From Blumeriella jaapii (Eukaryota > Ascomycota > Leotiomycetes > Helotiales > Drepanopezizaceae), in contig VWND01000011.1 in the NCBI GenBank assembly GCA_009599575.1, forward strand, positions 372,001 through 436,000: a DNA stretch of 64,000 nt, in the 5' to 3' direction. The translations under genes were made by a program, and so were the position numbers. The notes below the pieces were generated by a model that ran no database searches, was not told the origin of the DNA, and saw only the letters and a program-made list of their open reading frames with translations. Positions 11,301 through 22,272 of the stretch are shown here, one piece after another (within the stretch, counting starts at the first letter, position 1; each line of letters starts with the position of its first letter).

Positions 11301-11607
11301 CGTACGTCGGTGTGCGTGGGCTCTGAGCTCGTGTATATGTCTGGGATGGGAGGCAACACACATCAAGGTTTCGATTTGGAAGACTTGGTCCTTGATCCAG
11401 CTCCAGCTGTGATGGACGTCCAGGCATGCGGTTGACGTGTTCGGATTCTATCGTTGCCACACTCGTCGATACAATGATCAGAGCGCTTTTCGCTTTTCCG
11501 GCGTCGAAATGTTGAGATGTGGTGTTCGTCTCAATGGTTGTCTTCGTCCCTGGGATCTGCCGTAGAAAGTTGAACGAAGAACGATGTGCATCGTCAGAGA
11601 TCGATGC
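11301..11607. other. Convergent 3' intergenic
   Basis: Short space between the 3' ends of the GFA gene and ATG37. No further feature seen. Confidence 0.5.
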
Positions 11608-12719
11608 TCATCTTGCCGGTAAGATCTTCCGCACATACTCCCTCCCTATCTCCACAGCCTCTCTCACCAAATCCTCTATCCTCCTGTCCCTCCTCTTCCT
11701 CATGTACAGCAACACGAGACCCAGCAGCGCCAGATCCACCAAACAGTGCCGTACGACCATCCACAAGATCCAACCCACCCAGCTCCTGAACGACCGTTGC
11801 TTCTTCCCCTGGTACTCCCTCCCCGTGGAGATCTGCTCCCTCAATGCCGCAATCTCAGCTGTCATCTTCACCAAGGCGTGTTCGACGGTCCTCTGCCATC
11901 TCGTCGTGCCCTTGTCGCCCCTCTTCTCCCCATCATTGTATTCCTCGTCTTCGTCCTCGGCCTCAATATGCACATCGTTATCTCCTGATCGCCTCTCCGC
12001 ATCGTCGTCCTGGCTCATGGGGCTCAGGACCTTCATCGGCCCATCGCCTCCAGACAGAGGCTGCTGGAACGTTCTCGGTCGCGGCTGTATCGTGAATGGA
12101 GGTCCATCTCGACCGGGAGAGGAGCGCGAGGACGAGACGCTGTTGTTCTTGATCTGCTCCCACACGAATTCCAGCTCGTCCACCAGCGCTCGCGCGTTCC
12201 TGTTCCCTGCATCAGCCCTCTGAACCGCTTCACCGGTCCACCCCCGCAGCTGGGTGCGGGAAAGGCACTTACGCCGTCGTGCTCGCATACCGATGCATCG
12301 TCTCGATGAGCGCCTCGATATACCTCCTCTTCGCCTCCGTCCTGCTGATCCCCCTCTGCGCATGCCACGCATCGTACTTGTCCCTCTCCTTCTTGACATC
12401 GTCCGGCTCCTCCCCCTCCACGCTCGCCGGCCTCTCCATCACGCCGTCGACGTCCCCCTCCATCGCCTGCTTGTAGAGGCCGTAGAGCCGGAGCCGGTCG
12501 GCAGGCGGGGGCCGTGATGCGCCCGTCTTGGGAATCTTCTTGACCGTGTTGAGCGCGTGCACGAAGACCCTGTCTGTGGAAGTCGGGGCGTTAGCTGCTT
12601 GTTGGTGCTGCTGCTGCTTCGATCCGTCTGCTGAGAGTGCCATTGTCGCGATGGGGATTTTGGAAGGGGGAGGGGGAGGGGAGAGGAGGGGGGTAAAGCA
12701 TACCCACGGAGTCCGCCAT
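11608..12719 (-). CDS. ATG37: Peroxisomal acyl-CoA-binding protein Atg37/ACBD5-like
   Basis: Three exons on the minus strand: 12719-12704, 12573-12273, 12199-11608, giving 302 residues. The 16-nt first exon supplies MADSV, which splices to DRVFVHALNTVKKIPKTG, the usual start of the fungal family. The acyl-CoA-binding domain covers about residues 5-105 and includes the RLRLYGLYKQA and KYDAWHAQRGISRTEAK blocks. Then come an acidic disordered linker, a short coiled coil (VKMTAEIAALREQIS) and one membrane span near residues 246-272 (WVGWILWMVVRHCLVDLALL), with a basic tail. This architecture matches Atg37/ACBD5, a tail-anchored peroxisomal membrane protein that binds acyl-CoA and is needed for pexophagy. 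The acceptor of the second intron is ambiguous between two in-phase sites a few codons apart; 12199 was chosen for its branch-point spacing. Confidence 0.85.
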
Positions 12720-13489
12720 CTTGTCGTCTTGTCGTCCTGTTCTGTCCTCGGTCGCGAGACAACGCACTACCGACTCTCTTCGCGCGGGCTGTAGCTCGCA
12801 GCCAACATAAGTGGCAGAGAGACTGTGTATCAAGTGAATGGTGAATGGGGGCAAAGACGAGTGCGGTGCCGTGGTGTAGAGGAGCCTCTTTTCTCGAGAT
12901 TACAGGTGCATCCGCATGGCGGGATAGCCTTGCCTCGTCGCGTGCCTCGGTCGGAGCGGGCACCAGGGCGTCTGAGGGTCACTGGCGGCTTTGTTTACTT
13001 TTCATTTTCTTTTGCCGACGACAGCTCAAGCAAAGCAGGCATGACGGTAGCAGATGTCTTGTTACTTGACTACATTTCGTCTTGCAGGGACAGCGTACTC
13101 GTCGTCTCAGGGGCAGCGTACTCGTCGTCTCAGGGGCTCGGTTCGAGATGTCCGGCGAAAACAATCATGATAAACATTGGAGGGCCGGTACAATGGCTGG
13201 AGAGCAAGCATCTCACCTCATGCCGCATATGCCATGGAAATGCTGCAGAATGCTTCTGCACCAAGGGCTCCGAGACCTTGTTACTTTCAGTCATAACCGC
13301 TGCTTGTCACGCCACCTACATAATCAGATCCCACCAAGGCTTTGAATCTCGGCGTCCTTTGGGATCTTCAGCCGCAGACAACAACAGCTCAGCTTAGCAT
13401 GCACATCATGAGCTCTTTTGCTGCCGTAAATGGGTATCATAACAAGAACATGGCAAATATAACAGTAACCAACGGCAGCAGCCGGCAGC
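12720..13489. other. Intergenic, no gene seen
   Basis: Upstream of ATG37 and 3' of the RNase III gene. It contains a near-perfect 20-nt tandem duplication (cgtactcgtcgtctcagggg) at about 13093-13135. No supported coding sequence. Confidence 0.5.
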
Positions 13490-14806
13490 TTATGCGGGAC
13501 CACCCTGAGCCATTGATGCACCCGCCTCCAACTGCAACTGGGCCTCAACCACTTTCTTCCTCTCGGTATATGTCTTCATCAGCTTCTCGTTCCGGAGAGC
13601 GATTGAAGCAGCCTTGGCCCCAGCGTCCTTCTTGCCATTAGCCTTCCCTATGCCCAGCAATCTCTCCTTCTCTCCAAGCCCAGTGAGGTAGACACCGACG
13701 GTAAAGACAGGCAACTTCGAAGCTGGATCCTTCTGCTCTGGTCCCGCATCTTTGTAGGTCAGCCTCACTCCCTTCACCCCTAGCAATTTCTGCAGCTTCT
13801 CTTTCGGGGTCGAGAGATCGATAGCAGCTGCTGCACCCTGTGTCGTGGGCATTGCACCTCGCAGTCTCCACATCGGACTTTCCAGCTTCAAGCCATTTCT
13901 TTCCTCGTGAATGATGTCCTTGACGAGCACCCTTCCCCAGAGGTCCTTCAGCCATTCCGCGGCCCTCTTGAGACCCTGCGCCGGGTCGGACAGGATGACT
14001 GCTGCCACGTAGGCCTCAAACACGTCGCCCATGATCTTGGTGCGGTCTTCGACCCCGCTAGCCATGGTTCGTGGCATTTGCACACGCTTGTCGAATCCGT
14101 AGTAGACGGAAAAGTCGGCCAAGGTAACGTTCTTGACGATTCGCTCCCGGAGCTGGGATGACTTGCCGGGTCCGAGAGCAGGGAAGGTTTGCGAGATGAG
14201 AAGGGTGGCGATCATTTCGATGTATGCATCGCCGACCCATTCGAGACGTTCGTAGTTCAGTTCTGTAGGCTTGCCGCTGCAAATGCCAGGATGAATAAAG
14301 GAAGATTCTTCCAGAGTGGCGTCGAGTACTTTTGGAAGAGGAGGTCGCTCCCTGCCTATCGTAGAGGACTTCCAGGGTTCAATGGACAGGGTGGAGGTGT
14401 AGCTGCTGGGCGACACGGGAATGGCGAAGAAGTCATGTGACCATTGTTCTCGCAGTAATGGCGCCGCGGATGAGGCTTCGATTCGAGATCTGACCGCGCT
14501 CAGGGATGTTCGCAAATCCACACAGCGACTGAGAGATTCATCCCCAATGAAGTCCAAAGTCTGATCCAGCTCACCCTCCTCCAGCGTTTCATCGAGTGCC
14601 TGGAGGAGTCTGGCGATCTTCCGAGACTGCGCTGAAGTCGACGAGACATCAGTGGGAAGTGGAGAGTCGATCCTCGCCCTCTCCATGGAATTGGATACGC
14701 GCGATGCGTCTGTATGGTGATCCTGCGCTTGTGAGAAGATGCGCTGCCGACGAGTCGATAAAAACTGACCTTGTGGTTCTTGTTTTTCCTGTCTCGCTCC
14801 GCGCAT
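13490..14806 (-). CDS. RNT1: Ribonuclease III (Rnt1/Pac1 family)
   Basis: The open frame gives up to 438 residues. The true start is probably Met41 (ATG at 14686), because the segment before it overlaps an intron-like GTCAGT...CGCAG interval and lacks conservation. That gives 398 residues. The RNase III domain has the signature YERLEWVGDAYIEMIATLL (catalytic Glu187 and Asp193, numbered from the longer start) and KIMGDVFEAYVAAVIL (Asp261, Glu264). A C-terminal double-stranded RNA-binding domain spans about residues 340-425, ending with the GKKDAGAKAASIALRN helix. In yeasts this enzyme cleaves tetraloop-type hairpins in pre-rRNA 3' ends, snRNA and snoRNA precursors in the nucleus. The gene lies head to head with the mS33 gene. 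Confidence 0.88.
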   Translation of the reverse strand: MRGARQEKQEPQGQFLSTRRQRIFSQAQDHHTDASRVSNSMERARIDSPLPTDVSSTSAQSRKIARLLQALDETLEEGELDQTLDFIGDESLSRCVDLRTSLSAVRSRIEASSAAPLLREQWSHDFFAIPVSPSSYTSTLSIEPWKSSTIGRERPPLPKVLDATLEESSFIHPGICSGKPTELNYERLEWVGDAYIEMIATLLISQTFPALGPGKSSQLRERIVKNVTLADFSVYYGFDKRVQMPRTMASGVEDRTKIMGDVFEAYVAAVILSDPAQGLKRAAEWLKDLWGRVLVKDIIHEERNGLKLESPMWRLRGAMPTTQGAAAAIDLSTPKEKLQKLLGVKGVRLTYKDAGPEQKDPASKLPVFTVGVYLTGLGEKERLLGIGKANGKKDAGAKAASIALRNEKLMKTYTERKKVVEAQLQLEAGASMAQGGPA

Positions 14807-15079
14807 CCGGCTCCCTCCTCGTGTTTCTTATGTCGATTAAATAGATTCTGCATTGTGATGGCGCGGCAAGATGTGCTCGAGATCTCGAAAAAAAAAAAAA
14901 GGCTCGAACATCTGGAGAGGAAGTTCTGCGAGCGACTGCACAGTACTGGACTTGCCAGGGGTCCGTCGGGTCGGAACAATACTCGGACCGAAGCGGCTCT
15001 ACATTCTTGGATCGCAGCCGGACGTCAGTCGATATCAGCAATCGACGACAACGACGACTTCGAAGACGTTGCAGTCAGA
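14807..15079. promoter_or_regulatory. Divergent promoter, RNase III / mS33
   Basis: Less than 400 nt separates the two start codons (14686 or 14806 on minus, 15080 on plus). It contains a poly-A run near 14889. The shared-promoter role is inferred from layout. Confidence 0.4.
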
Positions 15080-15567
15080 ATGTCTGTTCCTCGCGCCCGG
15101 GTGTTGGACCTTATGAAGGTGATCCCTTCTCTCGAGTAGATGGTGGCTGCATCGATAATAACAGCCACAGGTCCAATGCAAGATCTTCTCCACGACCTTC
15201 AATCCGGAAGGACTGCGACTGGGGAACAGCGTCCTACGACAGCGATTGAAGGGGCCTTCGTTGGCATCATACTATCCGCGACGAGTGGCTACGATCAAGG
15301 ATCTGCAGAAGCTATACGCCCCTGACTTTGAGACGTGGAATGACGCGGAAGAGGATCGATTCGAGAAGATCAAGATGTCCGTACTCTGCCCTAACGGCTC
15401 GCGGTCGAGTACTGACGAAGTTCTAGTGTCAAGGCGAGAGGAAAGGGTGCACCGAAAAAGAAACGCACGGCGGAAGGTATGGCTCGGAAACGTGGGGGCC
15501 TATTGAGATTCTTCGTTGCTGATCTGAGTCTGCAGAATCCAAGAAGTTCAAGGGCAAGAAGCGGTAG
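15080..15567 (+). CDS. RSM27: Mitochondrial small-subunit ribosomal protein mS33 (Rsm27/MRPS33)
   Basis: Four exons: 15080-15118, 15171-15376, 15427-15476, 15536-15567, giving 108 residues, the normal family size. The spliced protein starts MSVPRARVLDLMKVQ and continues with IFSTTFNPEGLRLGN, RGPSLASYYPRRV and DFETWNDAEEDRFEKIK. It ends with the hallmark basic tail RGKGAPKKKRTAEESKKF. It is a component of the mitoribosomal small subunit. The first intron is only 52 nt. None of the exons is obvious as a long open frame, so the gene is easy to miss. Confidence 0.92.
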
Positions 15568-16739
15568 AGGAGCGCACTTGTGTAGATGGGAAGACTTGTA
15601 CGACATGCTGCACGTTTGTAACATTACTGGCGTTGGGCGAGAAACGTTGGGGTACAGCAAACTTCAGATGCTGGCTAGGAGCGCAGGAAGAGTATTCCAA
15701 GCCCAGACAGCCGATTCCATGCGTTCGAAATGTCGGTTCTCCCGCTGAGAAGCACGCCGGCTTGAGGTAGGTACTTTGCAGAGGAGTGCTGCTCGAAAAC
15801 ACCAGCCAGCTGCTCTACACGGAGCTCCTTCCTATTGAGTCTGGCGAGTCCAGAGCGGGTGGTTCAAAAAGCGCTTCTTGCACTCCCCTCTCCTTGTTAC
15901 CTCACGCTCCTGGCTGGGATCCTTCCTTTACGCTCTATCGCTCTCTTCCCTTGTCTTTGACGCGGTTATGGATGCAACACGCTACTGGTCTTGCAATGTT
16001 CTGCTTAGCAACATGCGTTCGAAGCACTACCCGACACTTCGTTGTTTTGAACGAGCCATGGGACAAATGAATGCTTTCGGTCTATCTAGCATCGCTCTAG
16101 TGGCAGCGGTGACGCTACGTCTTGTCCCGAGACCTTTTCGAGTCTCCAATGGCCGTAGTTGCAACATTTCTTCTTTTCTCTCTGCTTGTTGCCATGAGCC
16201 ATGCTTCATGGGCCGCATTTTCTTCTCCTCCGCGTAGCCAATCCAACCTGCCTGTTTACACGCCGTGGTCTCGTGATTTCTCCGCTAGCGTTTTGGTCCA
16301 ATCGTTTCTCCCGTCGACCTTAAAAGCCTTCGACCCCCAACGCGCTTTCTCCCACCGCCTCCCTCTCTCCAAACCACCTCGACTTTCAGGTCGCTGCCAT
16401 CAACCCTTCGACACCGACATCGACACCGACACTGACGCCGACACCGACACCGACGCCGACACCCTCGACAATCTACGGAGGAAAGCACGGTCCAGTGCGC
16501 CTTCTTCTTCATATACTTGGCTGAGCTACGACTCGAGTTCGACTTGTTGATTTTGGCCATCTTCTCTCCTCCTCCTCCTCCTCCCCTTCACAAAACCACC
16601 CTCCAGTCAGTCCTTCACTCAACCCCAGAGACGCACGCCTCTGAGGGCTCTTCTCATCTATCCTCTCCCACCTGGCGACGCAGTCTTCTCTGCCTCGTCG
16701 ACAGCTTCATCCAACAAGACGCGATACACGTCTCCCACG
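15568..16739. other. Intergenic and probable long 5' leader of the PUF gene
   Basis: No supported gene. An imperfect GACACC hexamer array lies at about 16411-16468. The last 200 nt before 16740 are CT-rich, as in fungal 5' leaders. Confidence 0.5.
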
Positions 16740-19534
16740 ATGTCGGGCACCGCGTCAACTGGCTCCCCAACCCTCCAGCAAGGAGGAGGAAGCAAGACTG
16801 GCTCTTCTCAAGAGAACCTCAGCTCCGCTGAAGAGGCCAGCCTTGCTCACCTGGCGGCTCGGATGGTAAGCTTTCCCCCTTCTTTCACGAGCTTCCTCGC
16901 ATCTCATCTCCATCCAAGCTCAACAACCCCCCCTCCCCCCCCCTCCCCCCTTCTACTCCACAGCAGACACAGCACAAGCAGCACGCCAGCAACATGGCTC
17001 CTGAGGGGTCCCAGAAGCCGTCGTACATGATCTGTGCTGATCGTGACGCACAGGATCCCGTTGCGACCTCGCTCAAGAAGTCGGCCACTGCGCTGACTTC
17101 GAGCAAGCTCGGCAACCAAGCTGGTCCCAAGGCATGTCTTTTCCAGACCTGCCGAGACCTGCCATTGCTAATCGGAGTAGAAGATCAAAGTCAATCACGA
17201 TTCATCTCCCTCCGAAGCCAACCCCATGGACAAGCTCCTTGCTAAGCTCTCCGAACAACAAGCCACCCTGTCGAAGCAACACGAGGCCCTCAAGTCGACC
17301 GACGATTCCGTGGTCTACCGCACGGTCGAATACGTCTCTGCTCAGAGCTCGGTGCCCATCACTCCTGCGGGCGAGTCCTATCACACCAGCACCGCTCCAA
17401 CAACCAGCCCGCCCAGCCTCGCCGGTGATAGCCAGCCACAAAGCGCTGCAGAGCTTGCTCGCCTCAAGGCGGAGCTCGAGGCTGCCCGTGGAAAGATTGC
17501 TCGCATGGATCAGGAGCTCGCCCAGACTCGCATCACCAAACACACGCTCGACCAAGCCATCGGCAACGCGTCGGAGGCAGACTTCGCGTCGATGCTCCCC
17601 GCCGACGATCGCTTCCAGCTCCCAGCTCTCAACCGCCCACAGTTCACGCGAGACAACTCATGGGCGGCTCAAGACGACAACCGCTCTGACACCAGCGACG
17701 CTCTCTCTGCCAGCGGCTTCAACAGAGCACGCGCAATCTGGAACAACGGCGGTAAGCCAAACTTCGTCGGTCCCAACTCGGCTTTCACCTCCGCTACAGG
17801 CCCGCTGCCAGCTTCCTTCCAACCGTCCGAGAGCATGGCCTCCAGCCAGTGGAATCATCGCGGCTACGGCCAACCTTTCGTCGACTCGTTGCCCTACGGT
17901 CCTGCTCCCGTCAACGCCTTCCGTGGAGATCGAATGATGCAAGATCCAGACATGCTGATGGCTCCTCCAATGGGTCGACGCAACCAGGCAGGTGGTGGTC
18001 GTTTCAACAACAGAAGCAGCAGCTCCTTCCCGTATGCCAGCAGCAACAGCTCCTTCGATGGCTACACTCCTGCCTCGACCCCCTACGGCTCGGTGGCCAA
18101 CTTGCCGGGCGGCATGCCTAACATGGGCGGTGTGGGTGGGATGAACATGCCCAGCAGCATGTATAGCGGATACCAACCACAACCAATTGGTACTCCCCTC
18201 TCCCCTCATGCACCTGAGTTCACCGTCTCGGCTGCTGGATGGAAGAGTGAGGCAAGTCATCATTCCTAGCCATCTCCTGCTTCCCACCTTTACTGACATC
18301 TCTGCAGTCTCCCGCGCCCGAGGGTCAAACCTACCTCCCAACCACCGAGCCTCTCAACTACCGTCGTCTTCTGGACCGCACCGTCAACTGCAACTGGAAG
18401 TACATCGTGGACAAGATCGTTTGCAACAATGACCAACAAGCTTCGATTTTCCTTCAACAGAAGCTGAAGGTCGGTACGACGGAGCAAAAGTATGACATTG
18501 TTGAGGCAATCGTCGCACAGGCCTATCCATTGATGGTCAATCGGTTCGGAAACTTCTTGGTTCAACGCTGCTTCGAGCACGGAACTCCAGAGCAGGTCAT
18601 CAAGATCGCCGAGGCTATTAGAGGCAATACGTTGAACCTCTCCATGGATGCTTTCGGCTGCCACGTCGTCCAGAAGGCCTTCGACTCCGTTCCTGAGGAC
18701 TACAAGGCCATCATGGTCCATGAGCTCCTTCGCCGTATCCCTGAGACCGTCATCCACCGCTATGCCTGTCACGTCTGGCAAAAGCTCTTCGAGCTCCGCT
18801 GGACCGAGTCTCCTCCCCAAATCATGAAGTACGTCAACGATGCGCTTCACGGCATGTGGCACGAAGTCGCTCTCGGTGAAACTGGTAGCTTGGTTGTTCA
18901 GAACATCTTTGAGAATTGCCTCGAAGAGGACAAGGTAAGAGCACTCACTGTCTCGGTCTCAATTTTTGCCGTGCTAACTTCGTTCTAGCGCCCGTGCATC
19001 GAGGAGGTTCTTGGCAGCATTGACATCGTTGCTCACGGTCAATTTGGCAACTGGTGCATTCAACACATCTGCGAGCATGGCGCCCCAGCCGACCGCAGTC
19101 GCGCCATCGACCATGTCATCCGCTATGCCTCCGAGTACAGCATGGATCAATTTGCCTCCAAGGTCGTTGAGAAGTGCCTCAAGATTGGTGGTCCCGATTT
19201 TCTCAGTCGCTATCTTGATCGAGTTTGCGAGGGTCGTCACGATCGTCCCCGTATCCCCTTGATAGACATCGCCAGCGACCAGTACGGCAACTACCTCATT
19301 CAGTACATCTTGACCCACTCCAACCCTCAGCACCGCGAGCTCGTTGCTAGCCACATCCGCAAGCACATGGTGTCTCTCCGTGGATCCAAGTTCGGCTCAC
19401 GTGTTGGGATGCTCTGCACCAACCCTGCCATCCAGACTCGCCCTGGCCCTGGTGTTGGCCCTACTATTGGCCCGCCACCTCGCATGGGTCCTGGCCCCCA
19501 ACCAGGCCCTCGATACGGTGGCGGTTATCGTTAA
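16740..19534 (+). CDS. PUF (Pumilio) family RNA-binding protein
   Basis: Five exons: 16740-16865, 16964-17131, 17181-18251, 18308-18934, 18989-19534, giving 845 residues. The N-terminal half is Ser/Gln/Pro-rich with a coiled-coil-like stretch (DKLLAKLSEQQATLSKQHEA). The C-terminal Pumilio homology domain begins near LNYRRLLDRTVNCNWKYIVD. Its tandem helical repeats carry typical recognition helices: NRFGNFLVQRCFE, DAFGCHVVQKAFD, HRYACHVWQKLFE, TGSLVVQNIFE, GQFGNWCIQHICE, DQFASKVVEKCLK and DQYGNYLIQYIL. PUF proteins bind 3' UTR UGUA-type sites and control mRNA stability, translation and localisation. The tail is Gly/Pro-rich. Two of the four introns (17132-17180 and 18252-18307) need GC donors. 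I cannot say which yeast PUF it matches. Confidence 0.92.
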
Positions 19535-20966
19535 GCAGCATCCTAATGGCATCTCGCATGTATGCTTGGTCGCCTGCCCGTCATATTGCCTCCACTGTCA
19601 TGATGGACCTTTACGATCTTTACCTGGCACGCGATATCACGGAAACACCATCACGATACGAAATATTCAATTGGAGTCTTTCTTCTTGCTCTTGGTCTTT
19701 CATATCTATGGATGTCGTCAATTGGCTCTACTCATCCAGCGAAAGTCCACTTAGGCGTTGTTTGTCTACACCGTGTTTCCACACATGATTTTTCTTACGG
19801 GTTCACCTACGATATTTCTTCTTGTACTTCATCAGATTTTCGCCGGCAACCTACTCACCATTACTGGTCATCCTACACCGGGGATTCTGTCTTCGGTGCC
19901 TTGGAAAGATCATGTTTACGGCTTTTCCATCCAGATTTGTCCGGAGAGACATTGTCGTCTGCGCAACGGCTTTGCGGTCTCGTACCCACTGGAAGTATTG
20001 CCCTGTCTCTGCATACTTGATTGAACCTTCTTCTTTTTTCTCGTCCTAAACATGGGGTCAGCGATCACAGGGGTGTTTATCACTTCTGCTCTCGAGTAGA
20101 CATTGATTTGGTGGAAAGAAGTCTGCCATTATGCTGAGATGTTTCATCTTGCTCCCGCGCTTGTAGCCACCGAAATGCCCAGACCCAGAACCAAAAGCTT
20201 TGTAATTTAGTTCTCGTTACTGAATTATAAAAATTGTCTTAGTCTGGAAGTGAACATGGTGTGATTTGGCGACTTCAGGCGTGAAATCATAAAGCGTTGC
20301 GACGAAGCTCGTCTGCTGAAGGCGAGAGTGGCTGGTCGACCGTTATCATTTTCGAATTCAATAATGAGATTTGAATTGAACTGAAATTGACCCTGCACAT
20401 CCATACCTACCTATATCCTACACAACTAAACTGCGTGCACGATGGATCGAGATATCCTGGGCTCAACCGCACCCACATCATCGTCTGTATTGAGTTCCTA
20501 CCTAGTAAACCGACCAGTCAGGGTGCAAGATGGAAAGTAGCTCCTAACGCATGCCTAATTGTTTGATGGGCATGTACATTATGTTCTTTCGTGACGCGTC
20601 AAAGATAGCAGAAGTGTCGCTGGAAAAAAAGCCAACTTGTTCCCGCCCAATCCCTTCTCCCCTCTATGGTGTGTGTGGTGGTTTCCCTGCAGATGGTACC
20701 AGCTTTGAAACTCCCCCCTTCCCCCCCCCCCCCCACCCCCCGGGGCGTCGATAATAGGTAAAGCACGGACTATCTATCCTCTGACAAGTGAAGCCAATGT
20801 GAGAATCCGTTCTGTCCGCGCTCGTTGTCGTCAGAGCAAGCAAAGCCGAGGCGAATTCATGTCCACCCGTACGTACGTATCACACCACCGATTCTCCGGC
20901 TCGGATTGACATCGCCGCTTTCCCAGACCTTCCTTCGTCCCATCGCATCGCATCTCTCCTCGCCTT
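19535..20966. other. Intergenic, no gene seen
   Basis: 3' region of the PUF gene followed by unassigned sequence. It has a C-rich run at about 20717-20742. No codon-biased frame. Confidence 0.5.
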
Positions 20967-21903
20967 CTAGACGCCTTCTGGGTACTCCTGCTTGATCTCC
21001 GGCAGGTCTCGGTCGTCCCCGAAGCAGCCCGGTCCGCGGCCCTGGATGATCTCCTCCGGCACGTCCTGCTCCCACGGCTTGCGGCGCTTCGGCAGCACGG
21101 CCGGCGACGACTTCTCCCATCCGAGCACGCGCTCCGAGACCTCGATGTAGCCGGGGATCTCTTTGCCGGCCTGGATCATGGCCACGATCTCGGCGAAGGA
21201 GGCTGGGTAGGGCGCGCCGGTGCTGGTGTTGGTGTTGGGGTTGGGGTTGGGGTTGGGGGCGCCGATGCCGATGGGTATGTCTGCGGCGGAGGCGAAAGAT
21301 GAGGGGTCGGCGGGGGGTAGATGAGACGGCCATTGCGGCCGAGTGGGAATCTTGGGCAGGTGAGGTTGGGGTGGCGTTTGAAGGTGTGGAGGTTGCGGCC
21401 AGCGTTGAGGTGGGTCTTGAAGTTGAGGATGTGGTGGTGTCTGAGGAGGACGAGGCTTGTTTCTTGAGAGAGAGGTAGGTCTTGTAGGCGTTGAAATCAA
21501 TAGGGATCGACTTCTTTCTGGAGAGGTAGAAGCACTGAGCGCGAAGAGTCAAGTCTTCAAGTTGAGAAGGTGATGGGTTGGGACCGAGGATTGCTGAGAG
21601 GCCCCCCTGGTGAGAGTGAGTATGAAGCAGATAGATTTAAGTGGAAGGAGAGAAGTGCGGTCGTGTCTTTGAGAAGGAATTCTTAGGTAGGATTCCAAAG
21701 AATACCAGAGCATGCTTCCAGGTTGAAAGGAGGCATCAACATCAACAAGGAAATAGCCGAGGCTGGTGAGATCCAAGATCACAACAAGACACCAGTACAT
21801 AAGCCGCACGTACCTGGAATTCCTTGTCACTATTCCAAGGGTAGCTCTCCAGCTGCTCGTAGATGCTTGGTGGGATCGCAGCGGTGGTTTGGTCTGTCGC
21901 CAT
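20967..21903 (-). CDS. PEX39: PEX39-like KPWE-motif protein, apparent frameshift
   Basis: Two exons on minus, 21903-21814 and 21606-20967. Exon 1 encodes MATDQTTAAIPPSIYEQLES followed by YPWNSDKEFQ. Exon 2 continues GGLSAILGPNPS, the LEDLTLRAQCFYLSRKK block and IPIDFNAYKTYL. The C-terminal part has PASFAEIVAMIQAGKEIPGY and then KRRKPWEQD, the conserved KPWE motif. These two blocks define the family recently named PEX39, which helps PTS2 cargo import with Pex7. They lie in different frames. Treating one base of the C run (G run on plus, 21312-21317) as extra gives a continuous 242-residue protein and a natural linker (STPADPSSFASAADIPIG). No intron with GT-AG ends fits the phase. A sequence error is most likely; a real mutation cannot be excluded. 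Confidence 0.75.
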
Positions 21904-22272
21904 GATTTCACCCAAGTGTTGGTGTTGATATGTTTTGAGAGGTGATCGGGGGAAGGCTTGGGACAAGGCTGAGACGGATAACATGTAGAACGCGATCTGA
22001 TCATTCACCGAAGCGAGACCAGCGCGTTGATTGGCCCATTAGCCGCCAGGCGCGTTAGCGTCTTTGTCTGCCTCTAGCGCAAGTAGCTCCCACGCGACTG
22101 AGTTTCCAGATCTTGACCTCAACTTCCACCAACCCGCCAACCTCCTCCTTCACCTTCTACAACCACCACCCATCCCCTCACGCGTTCACTCAACTACGAT
22201 ATCTCCCTTCCAACACCTCACACCACCTTTACTCCGAGCTTCCTGTGAGCTGATCACAGCATCAGAGGCAAG
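21904..22272. promoter_or_regulatory. Divergent promoter, PEX39-like / SCD6
   Basis: 369 nt between opposite start codons. No specific site identified; the role is inferred from layout. Confidence 0.4.

Noticed and set aside
16122..16550. 142-residue frame with a signal-like start and a DTDTD tract
   Set aside because: The DTDTD part is a GACACC repeat in the leader of the PUF gene; poor codon bias and no splice support.
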